DNA of 64,000 nt. It comes from an uncultured Umboniibacter sp. GTDB lineage: Bacteria; Pseudomonadota; Gammaproteobacteria; Pseudomonadales; DSM-25080. The DNA is taken from assembly GCF_947497555.1 (NCBI RefSeq), contig NZ_CANMGY010000007.1, forward strand, positions 100,660 through 164,659, in the 5' to 3' direction. The notes below the pieces were generated by a model that was not told where the DNA came from, ran no database searches, and saw only the letters and a program-made list of their open reading frames with translations. The translations under genes and the position numbers were made by a program. Positions 46,964 to 55,926 of the stretch are shown here, piece after piece (the first letter of the stretch is position 1; the number at the start of each line of letters is the position of its first letter).

Positions 46964-47842
46964 TTATTTATTCTTGCCTTCGGCGAAAAGTTGATCGAGT
47001 TTGGTTTCGTAATCGTGATAGCCCAGGTAGTCGTAGAGCTCCATGCGCGTTTGCATAGTATCCACTACGGCCTTTTGGTCACCGTCTGCCAGAATCTGTC
47101 GGTAGACATTCTCGGCAGCTTTATTCATGGCTCGGAAGGCGCTCAACGGGTAGAGCACCATTGCGGCTCCCCATTCTCCAAGCTGTTCGGTATTCCAAAG
47201 CTCGGTTTGGCCAAATTCGGTGATATTTGCAAGGATAGGGACATCAAGCGCCTCAGCAAATGCACGATAGTGCTCCTCAGTTTTAACTGCCTCGGCAAAG
47301 ATGCCGTCGGCACCAGCAGCTACGTACGCTTTGGCTCGTTCGATAGCAGCGTCCAGTCCTTCTTGGGCGAACGAGTCGGTCCGCGCCATGATGAAAAACT
47401 CAGGGTCGGTACGGGCGTCTACCGCCGCCTTAAGACGATCGACCATTTCTTCAGTGCTTACAATTTCCTTATTCGGACGGTGCCCACAGCGCTTCTGAGC
47501 AACCTGGTCTTCCATGTGAACTGCCGCGGCACCCGCTTTTTCCATATCGCGAATAGTCTTCGCAATATTAAATGCGCCACCCCATCCGGTATCGATATCA
47601 ACCATCAGCGGTAGCTGACAGGCTGCGGTTATACGCTGTACATCAACGATGACATCGTTGAGTGAAGTCATGCCGAGGTCAGGTAGTCCATAGGAGGCGT
47701 TCGCGACACCTCCGCCAGATAGGTAGATGGCTTGATGACCAATCTGCTGAGCCATCATTGCACTGTAGGCATTGATGGTGCCCACAATTTGGAGCGGATT
47801 ATTCGCAGCAAGGGCATTGCGAAATTTCTTTCCTGGAGTCAT
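46964..47842 (-). CDS. prpB: 2-methylisocitrate lyase PrpB
   Basis: Cleaves 2-methylisocitrate to pyruvate and succinate. The 292 residues show metal-binding DIDTGWGG (Asp82 and Asp84) and the catalytic loop cysteine Cys119 in [10 protein letters not shown]. The C-terminal helix completes the barrel. GAGG precedes the ATG. It is the second gene of the operon, 49 bases after the regulator. Confidence 0.96.
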   Translation of the reverse strand: MTPGKKFRNALAANNPLQIVGTINAYSAMMAQQIGHQAIYLSGGGVANASYGLPDLGMTSLNDVIVDVQRITAACQLPLMVDIDTGWGGAFNIAKTIRDMEKAGAAAVHMEDQVAQKRCGHRPNKEIVSTEEMVDRLKAAVDARTDPEFFIMARTDSFAQEGLDAAIERAKAYVAAGADGIFAEAVKTEEHYRAFAEALDVPILANITEFGQTELWNTEQLGEWGAAMVLYPLSAFRAMNKAAENVYRQILADGDQKAVVDTMQTRMELYDYLGYHDYETKLDQLFAEGKNK

Positions 47843-47891
47843 AGCAACCTCTTATAAAGGGGAACATAAGTTCGACGGAGCAGCAGTATGC

Positions 47892-48554
47892 TCAGCCTTT
47901 TAGTTCGTTGTTTAATAGTGATTCAATGGTGTTCTTTGAATAATGAATATGTCGGCGCATTAATAGTTCAGCTAGCTCACCGTCACGGTTGGCGATTGCC
48001 GTAGCGATATGCAGGTGCTCATCAAAGGCCTTAGTGACTCTGGGTCCAGCCATACCAAGCTGAACTCTGTACATACGGACCAAATGATAGAGTCCGTTAA
48101 ACAGCACGTTGATGAGTTGCTCGTTTTTGGAACCCATGATGATTCGGTAGTGAAAATCAACGTCGCCAGCTTCCTGATAGTAGGACTCGCTCCCAATAAT
48201 CGATGACTTATGGCTCACCAACAAATCCTGCAGTTGGGCCACTTCGTCAGCGCTCATATTCTCCGCGGCTAATCTAGCTGCCATGCCCTCTAAGGCTTCA
48301 CGAACTTGATAGAGCTGGATCAGACCTTCGGGACTCAGCGCCACCACTCGGGCTCCGACATTAGCTTTGCGTTCAACAATATGACACGCAGCTAACCGGT
48401 TAATCGCTTCACGAATAACAGCTCTACTGACGCCGTACTTTGTCGACAACTCGGGTTCACTTAGCTTCGCCCCAGATTCAATCCTACCCGCGATGATGTC
48501 ACTGCGAATCTGCACGAATGTTTTATCGGCGTTAGTGATTGCTTCGAAAGTCAT
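47892..48554 (-). CDS. GntR (FadR/VanR subfamily) regulator of the prp operon
   Basis: A 220-residue GntR-type regulator, first in the prp transcription unit. The winged helix occupies about residues 15-70 (KLSEPELSTKYGVSRAVIRE). The C-terminal FCD domain (about 85-215) has metal-ligand-like positions VREALEGMAARLAAE, DVDFHYRIIM and FDEHLHIATAIANRD. The frame is open to 48596, but that ATG lies in the operator, so the ATG at 48554 is preferred. The ligand is probably a methylcitrate-cycle intermediate; this is inference. GntR regulators of prp genes (called PrpQ) have been described, as I recall, in other Proteobacteria. Confidence 0.9.
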   Translation of the reverse strand: MTFEAITNADKTFVQIRSDIIAGRIESGAKLSEPELSTKYGVSRAVIREAINRLAACHIVERKANVGARVVALSPEGLIQLYQVREALEGMAARLAAENMSADEVAQLQDLLVSHKSSIIGSESYYQEAGDVDFHYRIIMGSKNEQLINVLFNGLYHLVRMYRVQLGMAGPRVTKAFDEHLHIATAIANRDGELAELLMRRHIHYSKNTIESLLNNELKG

Positions 48555-48574
48555 GAAACTATCTTCTTTGTTTA

Positions 48575-48586
48575 ATTGTCGACAAT
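48575..48586. promoter_or_regulatory. GntR operator 1, perfect palindrome ATTGTCGACAAT
   Basis: Perfect 12-bp palindrome 20 bases upstream of the regulator start, identical to the one at 48627-48638. Length, symmetry and the GT..AC core suit FadR/VanR-type GntR regulators. Its overlap with the first frame-open ATG argues for autoregulation. Confidence 0.85.
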
Positions 48587-48626
48587 ATATAGTCAAATTC
48601 GTATTTTTACAACATCTTTGGTCTTT

Positions 48627-48638
48627 ATTGTCGACAAT
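48627..48638. promoter_or_regulatory. GntR operator 2, perfect palindrome ATTGTCGACAAT
   Basis: Second exact copy, 52 bp centre to centre from operator 1 (about five helical turns). It lies between the prp operon and the divergent gene at 48730, so it could also affect that gene. Confidence 0.85.
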
Positions 48639-48729
48639 CCTAGAGGTTGTACGCTAAGTGAGACTGGCACTGCTTTTCGAATCTGATTGAGTAGGCTATT
48701 ATTTGCTAATGAGTCTTGGGGAGTCATCA

Positions 48730-49233
48730 ATGCGCCCATCGAAGGTTGAAAAACTGGCTTTAGAGCACGACGCAGCCAAGTTGTTTATGCGTGCCTACGA
48801 ACTTAGGTTTGGTATCGAGGTCCGACATATATGGCACAACGAACCTAGGCGCCCGGATGTAAGTTGTTATCTTGGTAAGGAGAAGCTAGATCTCGAAATA
48901 GCACACTTATACGGATCTGAAGCACAAGCCATGGAAATATTGGGCAGGGAGTTGACGGCTGCCACTCGGGCCGAGTTAGTCGTTATCGATTTATTGGATG
49001 AAACCGAACAAAAGTTGGTAACCGCCCTTAACCGAATTCTAACCGGTAAGGCCCAAAAGCACTACGACTCAGAACGCGTATGGCTAGTGATCCGCAACGC
49101 AAATCCCGCTTGGGATGCCGCTGATATCAAAGCAGCGAAGGACGTTATTGAAGTGCCGACGGCTACCCCGTTTGAACAGATTTGGATGGTAGGTGATTGG
49201 CAGGGAACTTCGGGAATTGTAAGGCTGGCATAA
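48730..49233 (+). CDS. Hypothetical protein, possible PD-(D/E)XK nuclease-like fold
   Basis: I do not recognise this 167-residue soluble protein. It has the shape of a small nuclease-fold domain: an N-terminal helix (KVEKLALEHDAAKLFMRAY), then RPDVSCYLGKEKLDLEIAHLYG, which resembles the PD...(D/E)xK core with the lysine replaced. The last part (KHYDSERVWLVIRNANPAW) is also seen in restriction-endonuclease-like folds. This assignment is a guess from pattern only. The ATG at 48730 follows GGGGAG; an upstream ATG at 48703 is less likely. It is transcribed away from the prp operon and a lipoprotein gene follows 55 bases later. Confidence 0.65.
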   Translation: MRPSKVEKLALEHDAAKLFMRAYELRFGIEVRHIWHNEPRRPDVSCYLGKEKLDLEIAHLYGSEAQAMEILGRELTAATRAELVVIDLLDETEQKLVTALNRILTGKAQKHYDSERVWLVIRNANPAWDAADIKAAKDVIEVPTATPFEQIWMVGDWQGTSGIVRLA

Positions 49234-49288
49234 TCGGGAGAGTGACACATTAGAAAGGATAATAGTGGACGAAGGGATGCAATAATTG

Positions 49289-49771
49289 ATGAAACTTAGC
49301 GAACAGTATACTTTCTGCGAATGCCCCGAAGACAATAAAAAACCGTTGAACCATCTCAACACTTTCTCATTCATTCTGACAATTTGTGCGCTGGTGATGC
49401 TCAGTGGGTGCATGCCCACCATGGTGACCTATACACAAAGCCCAGTAGTTCATGGTCGAGTGATTGACGAGGTGGGTAACCCTATTTCGGGGGCAAGAAT
49501 TACCTTAAGAGGAGAGGATGCTTTGCAGTACGGCTACACCGACGAGCAGGGTGAATTTAGTCTTGAGGCTATCGAAGAGACCCGAAGTGTTAGGTTGACG
49601 TCGGCTTCCTCAACTCGAAGCATGTTATTAACCGTTCAAGTCGGCTCAAAAAAGTATAGTCATTCGCTAGTGCTATTCTATTCGGCCAGAGGTTATCTTG
49701 CTCCTAACGAGACCGTGCTGATTGATGAAAAGGGCATACGAAGTTTTGATGCTATCGAGCGATCACTTTGA
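49289..49771 (+). CDS. Small lipoprotein with carboxypeptidase-regulatory-like (CarboxypepD) domain
   Basis: A 160-residue predicted lipoprotein. The lipobox MLSGC places the acylated cysteine near residue 41, after a hydrophobic segment. The N terminus before that is unusually long and contains CEC. After the lipobox, VVHGRVIDEVGNPISGARITLRG with YGYTDEQGEFSLEAI is a typical carboxypeptidase-regulatory-like beta-sandwich. A TTG one codon upstream is an alternative start, and the real start may be further inside. Function is unknown. A second lipoprotein gene follows 43 bases later. Confidence 0.7.
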   Translation: MKLSEQYTFCECPEDNKKPLNHLNTFSFILTICALVMLSGCMPTMVTYTQSPVVHGRVIDEVGNPISGARITLRGEDALQYGYTDEQGEFSLEAIEETRSVRLTSASSTRSMLLTVQVGSKKYSHSLVLFYSARGYLAPNETVLIDEKGIRSFDAIERSL

Positions 49772-49814
49772 TCGCGAAGCGGTTACAACATTATTAACCA
49801 GGGAAGTGTTAAAC

Positions 49815-50228
49815 ATGAAACGTTTAGTTATCGTTCTAAGTGTGGCTTTGATTACTATGAGTGGCTGTAAAGCATCGTATTACAGCGATGGGAAGGGGCC
49901 TATTATTTCAATAGATCCAGATTTCAAGGAACAGGCCGGTGTGGAGCTTGTGTACGAAGAGCAGTCGGTTGATCCAAATTTACGTTTTATGAAAACCATC
50001 ACTTCGTTGGCTTGCGAGACCGATCGTGACGAAGTCGCGAGCATGTCTATCGAAACGCTCATCAACCAGAGTGACTATGAAGCGCGTCGTGATTTACGCG
50101 TTAAAGCGGGTAGAGCGGATGCCGATGTGTTGAAGTATATAAGTTGTAACGGCCAACCTCGCGGTGACAGGACAGGCTGTACCCAGTGTATTGGGAGTTT
50201 GTACTCTAAGACTAAGAACCAAGGTTAA
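49815..50228 (+). CDS. Small putative lipoprotein
   Basis: A 137-residue predicted lipoprotein with signal peptide MKRLVIVLSVALITMSGC (acylated Cys18). Mature domain has four or more cysteines (ACETD, SCNGQPRGDRTGCTQC), suggesting disulfides in the periplasm. No family is recognised. The ATG at 49815 with GGGAAG upstream is chosen over an open frame to 49722. Its stop overlaps the tail of the haemoglobin gene. Confidence 0.7.
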   Translation: MKRLVIVLSVALITMSGCKASYYSDGKGPIISIDPDFKEQAGVELVYEEQSVDPNLRFMKTITSLACETDRDEVASMSIETLINQSDYEARRDLRVKAGRADADVLKYISCNGQPRGDRTGCTQCIGSLYSKTKNQG

Positions 50229-50644
50229 GTGCTTTGACATGCCTGACGAATTCTTTCGGCGGGCACTCTTAATTGGGTAACGAGATACTCTTTAAAGTCG
50301 GCGTCGTATCGCTGATCATTCACTGCATGTTGCATACACTCAATCCAAGCGTCCGACTCTTCATGGCCGATAGCAAGATGTTGATGTGCAGCGGGTATCC
50401 TAATGGGACCATAGTTCGCCGGGTAGTGCTTAGGCCCACCTAACCACCCCGATAGGAAGTAGGCAAGTTTCTTCACCGATTCACTTAGGTCATCAGGGTG
50501 CATCGCTCGGATAGTTCGTGCGCTGGCGAGGGTATCCATATAGCCGTAGAAGGATTGACTTAGCTTAGTTAGTCCCGCTAGCTCACCGGCAGCTTTAAAC
50601 GATGCGTCATCAGTCCCGTAGCTCAATCTCTCTTTCATCATCAT
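50225..50644 (-). CDS. Group II truncated haemoglobin
   Basis: Truncated haemoglobin of about 140 residues, probably binding oxygen or nitric oxide. The family fingerprint is visible: FYGYMDTL, IRAMHPDDL, FLSGWLGGPKHY, then the proximal histidine region IPAAHQHLAIGHEESDAWIECMQHAV. The frame is open to 50677, but the M12-M14 cluster (from 50644) is more likely because the upstream segment does not resemble the family. It is convergent with the lipoprotein gene. Confidence 0.88.
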   Translation of the reverse strand: MMMKERLSYGTDDASFKAAGELAGLTKLSQSFYGYMDTLASARTIRAMHPDDLSESVKKLAYFLSGWLGGPKHYPANYGPIRIPAAHQHLAIGHEESDAWIECMQHAVNDQRYDADFKEYLVTQLRVPAERIRQACQST

Positions 50645-50750
50645 TTCTCGCTGAATCCAAAGTTTAGTGTAATACATTCCTTATTCTACAGCCATGAACG
50701 GTTAGCCTTGGCGGCATGACATCCATCCGCCTTCGCTTACTATGGTTGCA

Positions 50751-50777
50751 CAAAAAACGGCGCCCTAGGACGCCGTT
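50751..50777 (-). terminator. Terminator of the S8 protease gene
   Basis: Stem aacggcg (50756-50762) with cgccgtt (50771-50777), followed on the minus strand by a T run of six. It starts about 26 bases after the protease stop. Confidence 0.85.
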
Positions 50778-50802
50778 ATGAGTTTAGCTAGATGATTACG
50801 TG

Positions 50803-52566
50803 CTAGTCGTAGCTAACCACAAGCGTCACGCCGCTGTAATCGCGGTAACCGTAGATGCTGTAATACCAAGTTCCTGCTGCTGGGTTAGAGAAGGTACAAA
50901 CCTCATCATTTCCAGAGTTGTAGGGACGACAATCATAAGAACGTCTAGCCGGCGCAGCGCCTTCACGAACGTAGAGATCTGCATCACCCGTACCACTAGA
51001 CATCACAACACTAAAGCTTGAAGTGCCAGCAGGAATCTCAATCGACGCTCCCTGCCAAGATCTTCGTGCCCCTGAAAGGTTGTTGTAGGTAATGGTTTCG
51101 CCACCGGTACCTGGATCAGGACCTGGACCACCCGTATCGCCACCGTCTGCCGCGGCAACTGCTGCCGTTGCGTCAACGATGCCCGAACCACACTGAGAAC
51201 ACGTAGCAGGGAAGCTACGAGCGGTGTTTTCAAGCGCAACTTCAACTTCATCAGGAGTGATGCTTGGGTTTACTTCGTACATGAGCGCAACAACGCCTGC
51301 AACATGCGGGGTAGCCATACTCGTACCTTGATAGTATTCGTAGGTATCGGTACCCGGTGTAGTTGAACCAGAGTTGAGCGTTGAAAGTACGCCTTCTGGA
51401 TCATTGGCGAAGCTTTGTGCGCCACCAGGAGCTGCTACATCTACCGCTGTACCGTAGTTTGAGTAATAAGCTCTTCCTCCCTGACGGTTAGTTGCTGCAA
51501 CCGTTACAACACCGTTACAACTCGCAGGCGAGTAGTTAGCAGTACTGGCATTAGAGTTACCTGCAGCAACTAAAATCGTTGCGCCCAGTCCTCTTGCGGT
51601 ATTGATCGCTGTTTGCGTAAGCGAGTTACATGACCCGCCACCACCGAGGCTTAGGTTGATAACCTGCGCGGGGGTAGAGGTTGACGGCACTCCTGAAACA
51701 TTGCCGCCAGCAGACCAAACGATTGCGTCGGCAATATCTGAGGTGTAACCACCACAGGTACCTAGTGCTCTAACTGGCATAACCTTCGCATCGTAAGCCA
51801 CACCCGCAACACCTTGGTTGTTGTTGGTCACGGCAGCAATGGTACCGGCTACGTGAGTTCCATGCCATGAGCTACCCGACGCTGGAGAGCCGTTATAACA
51901 TTGACCTGCACTTACCCAGTCACCGGGATCAGAGGGGTCCGCATCGCGGCCATTACCATCGTTACCTACTGCTGAATCGGAGATCATATCGTAGCCAGCG
52001 ACCAGATTAGCGTTAAGGTCAGCATGGGGACGGTAGCCAGTATCGATCACCGAAACGACAACACCCGCACCGGTAGCTGTATCCCAAGCAGTCGGAACAT
52101 TTAATCCGCCAGTTTGCTCAAAGTAGTGCCACTGATCACTGTAAAGTGGATCGTTAGGGGTTGCCATCGGGTACATCATCTCGTCAACTTCTACCGACAC
52201 GATGTCGGCTTCAGCTTCCAGTAAGAGGGCTAGCTCTCGCATAGAGCCGTGGTCGAGTTTACGATCAAACTTGACCACAGCTTTCCCGTTAAAGGTCTCG
52301 CGAACGAAATTTGCTCCACGGCCTGTTGCACCGCGAACACGGCTAGCCACGCCATTAGCTCTTCCGTTTCCTTGGTCGAAGGTTGTTAATGCGCTCTCAG
52401 AGAAAGTAATGATAAGTCGATCGGTATCAAACTTGGCATGGCCGTTAGCGACACCTTTTGGGCCATTTGAATTTCCATTGCCATTACCGCCTGGGGCTGC
52501 TATAGCCGCCGAGGAAGCAATCGCAAGCGTCAGACTAGTGACACCTACAGCAAGCAGTTTCTTCAT
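50803..52566 (-). CDS. Secreted S8 (subtilisin-like) serine protease with PPC domain
   Basis: Exported subtilase of 587 residues. A signal peptide ends near residue 23 (AIAAPGGN). A glycine/asparagine-rich linker and an N-terminal propeptide (about 45-130) follow. The catalytic triad is Asp175 (VIDTGY), His235 (HGTHVAGT) and Ser415 (GTSMATPHVAG), with oxyanion Asn336 (AAGNSN). The C terminus (about 500-587) is a pre-peptidase C-terminal (PPC) domain: YNNLSG...DADLYVREGA...YSIYGYRDYSG. GGAG precedes the ATG. Proteases of this architecture are often type II secretion substrates in marine Gammaproteobacteria. It is monocistronic with its own terminator. Confidence 0.95.
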   Translation of the reverse strand: MKKLLAVGVTSLTLAIASSAAIAAPGGNGNGNSNGPKGVANGHAKFDTDRLIITFSESALTTFDQGNGRANGVASRVRGATGRGANFVRETFNGKAVVKFDRKLDHGSMRELALLLEAEADIVSVEVDEMMYPMATPNDPLYSDQWHYFEQTGGLNVPTAWDTATGAGVVVSVIDTGYRPHADLNANLVAGYDMISDSAVGNDGNGRDADPSDPGDWVSAGQCYNGSPASGSSWHGTHVAGTIAAVTNNNQGVAGVAYDAKVMPVRALGTCGGYTSDIADAIVWSAGGNVSGVPSTSTPAQVINLSLGGGGSCNSLTQTAINTARGLGATILVAAGNSNASTANYSPASCNGVVTVAATNRQGGRAYYSNYGTAVDVAAPGGAQSFANDPEGVLSTLNSGSTTPGTDTYEYYQGTSMATPHVAGVVALMYEVNPSITPDEVEVALENTARSFPATCSQCGSGIVDATAAVAAADGGDTGGPGPDPGTGGETITYNNLSGARRSWQGASIEIPAGTSSFSVVMSSGTGDADLYVREGAAPARRSYDCRPYNSGNDEVCTFSNPAAGTWYYSIYGYRDYSGVTLVVSYD

Positions 52567-52885
52567 GGTTGGACTCCATTTATAATTGATTTTTTGTGTT
52601 TTCGGTTTCTACGTAAAGCTGTTTAATAATTAGTCAGATTCACAATTATGTCCAAATTTTAACCAGCATATAAATTTCTACTATAGATACTTTTACGACT
52701 AAAAATCACAGTCAACGTTATTCTTCTAAACTTGCTTGTGCGAAAAAAATTGCGGAGTCACTCACATAGTTGTTTGGGCTACCATTGATATATAACGGTT
52801 TTTTTATGACAGATCTAGAACTTATCTGAATACCTCTGACTCTAAATGCAGATCAAAATGATCTTGAGATATATCAAAATAGTAT
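52567..52885. other. AT-rich upstream region of the S8 protease gene
   Basis: An AT-rich region with no gene. It must contain the protease promoter, and only short AT runs are seen. The rlmF terminator lies at its right end. Confidence 0.5.
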
Positions 52886-52908
52886 AAAAAATAGCCTAAT
52901 TCGGGCTA
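52886..52908 (-). terminator. Probable terminator of rlmF
   Basis: Short stem tagcc (52892-52896) with ggcta (52904-52908). On the minus strand it is followed by a T run. It lies about 74 bases after the rlmF stop. Confidence 0.6.
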
Positions 52909-52981
52909 ATTACTCTGTTGAAGGCTTGAGGCAATGAAGAAAAAGGTCTAATTCGATCATTAGCGAAGTGCGATAAAAAAC

Positions 52982-53884
52982 TTATTTAGTTACTAGCTCC
53001 TTGAAGCGCCAAGCCACAAAACGGGATACCTTATTACCTTGTGCCATATCAACAACCTTATACTCACAGTTAGCTATTCGCTTTAAGGTCTTGATGATTG
53101 GAGGCATATCCTCCTGTTTAGCGACGAGTGAGGTAAACCAATTTACCTGCTTCGCAAACTGGAGGCTCTGACTAATCATTTGGCTGACGAACCAGACCTC
53201 GCCACCTTCGCACCAAAGTTCTGCATTATCGCCGCCAAAATTTAGCCCTACCGGCATTTTTTTGCGCTTATGACGACTTAACTGTCGTGTTTTTCGCTCG
53301 CTCCCTGCGTTAGCTTCTTCAGCAGAACGATGAAATGGCGGATTACATACAACCGCGTCAAACCATTCACCGGGTTTAATGATGCCATTTAAAATGGCTT
53401 TTGGATTACTCTGGTGACGCAGTGAAATTTGTGATGAGAGACCGTTAGTATCAATGAGAGATTGTGCGTTGGCTAACGCTTTGGGGTTGATATCAGTACC
53501 AACTAGCTGCCAGCCGTAACTGTATTGAGCAATGATAGGATAAATCAGGTTTGCGCCGGTACCAATATCTAATACTCGGATATCCGGGTTAAAACTACTC
53601 TCACCCATTAGATCAGCAAGGTGGTGTATGTAGTCAGCCCTGCCAGGGATAGGCGGGCAAAGAAATCCCTTGGGGATGTGCCAGTCGTTGAGCCCATAGA
53701 AATGTTTTAGTAGCGCTGTGTTTAGCGCAACCACCGCAGAAGGGTTAGCAAAATTAATAGTTTTTCCACCCATTGGATTGCGCTGGATAAAACCGTTTAG
53801 CGGTTTATGAGTCTTACCCAAGGCGAAAAGGTCGTAACGACCACGATGGGGGTTTCTTGGGTGAAGTGGTGATTGATTCGTCAT
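52982..53884 (-). CDS. rlmF: 23S rRNA (adenine(1618)-N(6))-methyltransferase RlmF
   Basis: Adenine-N6 methyltransferase of about 300 residues acting on A1618 of 23S rRNA. The N-terminal HPRNPHRGRYD and the long basic patch are typical. The SAM site is VLDIGTGANLIYP and the catalytic motif is NPPFHRSAEEA, then SRHKRKKM and LNFGGDNAELWCEGGE. The frame is open to 53968, but homologues begin near the ATG at 53884. It is divergent from the S41 protease gene. Confidence 0.93.
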   Translation of the reverse strand: MTNQSPLHPRNPHRGRYDLFALGKTHKPLNGFIQRNPMGGKTINFANPSAVVALNTALLKHFYGLNDWHIPKGFLCPPIPGRADYIHHLADLMGESSFNPDIRVLDIGTGANLIYPIIAQYSYGWQLVGTDINPKALANAQSLIDTNGLSSQISLRHQSNPKAILNGIIKPGEWFDAVVCNPPFHRSAEEANAGSERKTRQLSRHKRKKMPVGLNFGGDNAELWCEGGEVWFVSQMISQSLQFAKQVNWFTSLVAKQEDMPPIIKTLKRIANCEYKVVDMAQGNKVSRFVAWRFKELVTK

Positions 53885-54259
53885 CGTAGAATAGTAGCAG
53901 CTTCGAGCCATAAACCATATATTATAGGCGTAGGTTGGCGCGCAAAAATACCTCCATAGGCTTCTCACCCCTCACCTAAACTTAGAAGCTCTTCTTGTTT
54001 TGATGTCTACTGTTCATCTTTCATAACGCCCTCTACACGTTACCTAGAGATCGTAAAGACGAACGGAGTGCGCTAGGGGGTTAGTCGTAGAAAATCATTT
54101 TGAGAGGTTGATGGATGAAGCAACTAACGGTAATGTGACGATTGTCAGTTTCGTTACTCGTATCTCCCAAATCGTAGAGATAAGTTGGATGTTTGACGTA
54201 CATCAAACAACTAACGCAGGACTGAGTAAGATTTAACATAAAAATAAGAGAAAAATAAA
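53885..54259. other. Divergent promoter region between rlmF and the S41 protease
   Basis: 375 bases without a gene. It contains a TGAG-type stretch (cttctcacccctcacc near 53962), an FNR-like palindrome at 54193, and AT-rich sequence before the protease start. No confirmed promoter. Confidence 0.5.
54193..54206. promoter_or_regulatory. FNR/Anr-like box
   Basis: TTGACGTACATCAA matches the FNR/Anr/Dnr consensus TTGAT-N4-ATCAA except for one base in the left half. It is 53 bases before the S41 protease start codon, a plausible activator position. A CRP-like site is less likely. Unverified. Confidence 0.5.
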
Positions 54260-55924
54260 ATGGATAGAAGTATGAGTAGTTATCGATTTAGAAAGTCCTT
54301 AGTCATCGCGTTTCTTACGAGCTTTGCATTAGTGGGTTGTGGTGGCTCTGGCAGTGATAGTGGCTCGGATGCGCCGCCTAGTTCTGGTGGGGGAGCAACT
54401 GGACCATCCTATACGCCCGGTGTCTTTGATGATCCTGATAACTTCGTGGCGCGTTGTGAAAATCCACGAACGTTTAATGATATTAATGGCAATCCCTATA
54501 ATGATCAGGCAGGTTCGATTCTCTATGAGAACCATTTCTTACGCTCATGGAGCAATGATACCTACCTTTGGTACAACGAACTCCCTGATCTTGACCCAGG
54601 TGACTATAATGACCCGCTCGAATACTTTGAATTATTAAGAACTGATGCCACCACGCCCTCTGGAAATCCAAAAGATCGGTTTCACTTTACTTACGAGACC
54701 AGCGAGTACGAACAGTTAACTCAAGCAGGCATATCGGTAAGCTATGGTATTGAATGGGCGCTCGTAAAATCGACTCCTCCAAGAGAACTGTATATCCGCT
54801 ATATTGAGCCCGGTTCGCCGGCTGATGCGTCGGTAGTAAGTCTTACACGTGGCGTCAAGGTATTAGCTATTGACGGTGTTGATGTTGAAAATGGTAATGA
54901 TGTTGACACGCTAAATGCGGGCCTGTTTCCGTCTTCTATCGGCGAAAGTCATACCTTTACGATACAGGACTTGGGTAGTGCCGAAACTCGCGATGTTACG
55001 CTTGAAGCGGTTGAGGTTGAAGCGGATCCAGTGCCAATTGTGGATGTCTTCAATACGGCTAGTGGTAACGTGGGTTATGTGTTCTTTAATGATCACAACT
55101 TTGTCTCGGAAGACAAATTAGTTGATGCCATGACGTCGTTGAGTAATAACAACGTGACTGATCTAGTTTTAGATCTGCGTTATAACGGCGGAGGTTTATT
55201 ATACATCGCGAGTCAACTGTCCTACATGATCGCCGGACCGACGGCAACAAATGGCAGAATCTTTGACGAACTACGATTCAATGATAAATACCCTAGTACG
55301 AATCCGATTACAGGTGAAACGCTATCACCAACGCCTTTTTATAGTACGACAAGTCAGTATTCAGACAAGTATGGTGGGGGCGTGCAGTTACCTGTACTAA
55401 ACTTAAATAGAGTATTCATTTTGACTACGGGTGGCACTTGCTCTGCTAGCGAGGCCATCATTAATGGCTTGCGGGGTATCGATGTTGAGGTTGTCTTGGT
55501 TGGCAGTACCACTTGCGGTAAACCTTATGGCTTCTATCCCACGGATAACTGCGGTACGACTTACTTCACTATTCAGTTTGACGGTGCCAATGATAAGGGG
55601 CAGGGTGAGTACTCTGATGGCTTTACCCCGATGAATGAACCTATTGCGCCGGGAATACTTCAGAATGGTTGTTATGTAGAAGATGACCTTTCCAGTGCGT
55701 TGGGTGATGTTAATGATCCTATGATTGCCGCGGCGCTTAACTATCGTATCGATAGTTCCTGTCCGGTTCTTACGGCGGTCTCCAAGGGCCGAGAGCCCGC
55801 CGTTCGGGCCTTTAAAGTTAACAGTTCTGGCTTCCAGCCATTTGATAATGGAGGCTTTGGGTCAAAGCAGAATATGATACGTTTAATGACCAACTACACT
55901 GATCCATTCAAGCAGGGGCAATAA
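54260..55924 (+). CDS. S41 family peptidase, predicted lipoprotein
   Basis: C-terminal-processing-type peptidase of 554 residues, predicted as an outer or periplasmic lipoprotein: lipobox LVGC with Cys27, then a Gly/Ser-rich tether. An N-terminal domain (about 55-150) is followed by a PDZ region (about 160-245, ELYIRYIEPGSPADASV) and the tail-specific protease core. The nucleophile serine is in TGGTCSASEAIIN and the base lysine in TTCGKPYGF. The C-terminal extension includes a small Cys-rich segment. A downstream lipoprotein gene starts two bases after the stop. Confidence 0.9.
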   Translation: MDRSMSSYRFRKSLVIAFLTSFALVGCGGSGSDSGSDAPPSSGGGATGPSYTPGVFDDPDNFVARCENPRTFNDINGNPYNDQAGSILYENHFLRSWSNDTYLWYNELPDLDPGDYNDPLEYFELLRTDATTPSGNPKDRFHFTYETSEYEQLTQAGISVSYGIEWALVKSTPPRELYIRYIEPGSPADASVVSLTRGVKVLAIDGVDVENGNDVDTLNAGLFPSSIGESHTFTIQDLGSAETRDVTLEAVEVEADPVPIVDVFNTASGNVGYVFFNDHNFVSEDKLVDAMTSLSNNNVTDLVLDLRYNGGGLLYIASQLSYMIAGPTATNGRIFDELRFNDKYPSTNPITGETLSPTPFYSTTSQYSDKYGGGVQLPVLNLNRVFILTTGGTCSASEAIINGLRGIDVEVVLVGSTTCGKPYGFYPTDNCGTTYFTIQFDGANDKGQGEYSDGFTPMNEPIAPGILQNGCYVEDDLSSALGDVNDPMIAAALNYRIDSSCPVLTAVSKGREPAVRAFKVNSSGFQPFDNGGFGSKQNMIRLMTNYTDPFKQGQ

Positions 55925-55926
55925 TC

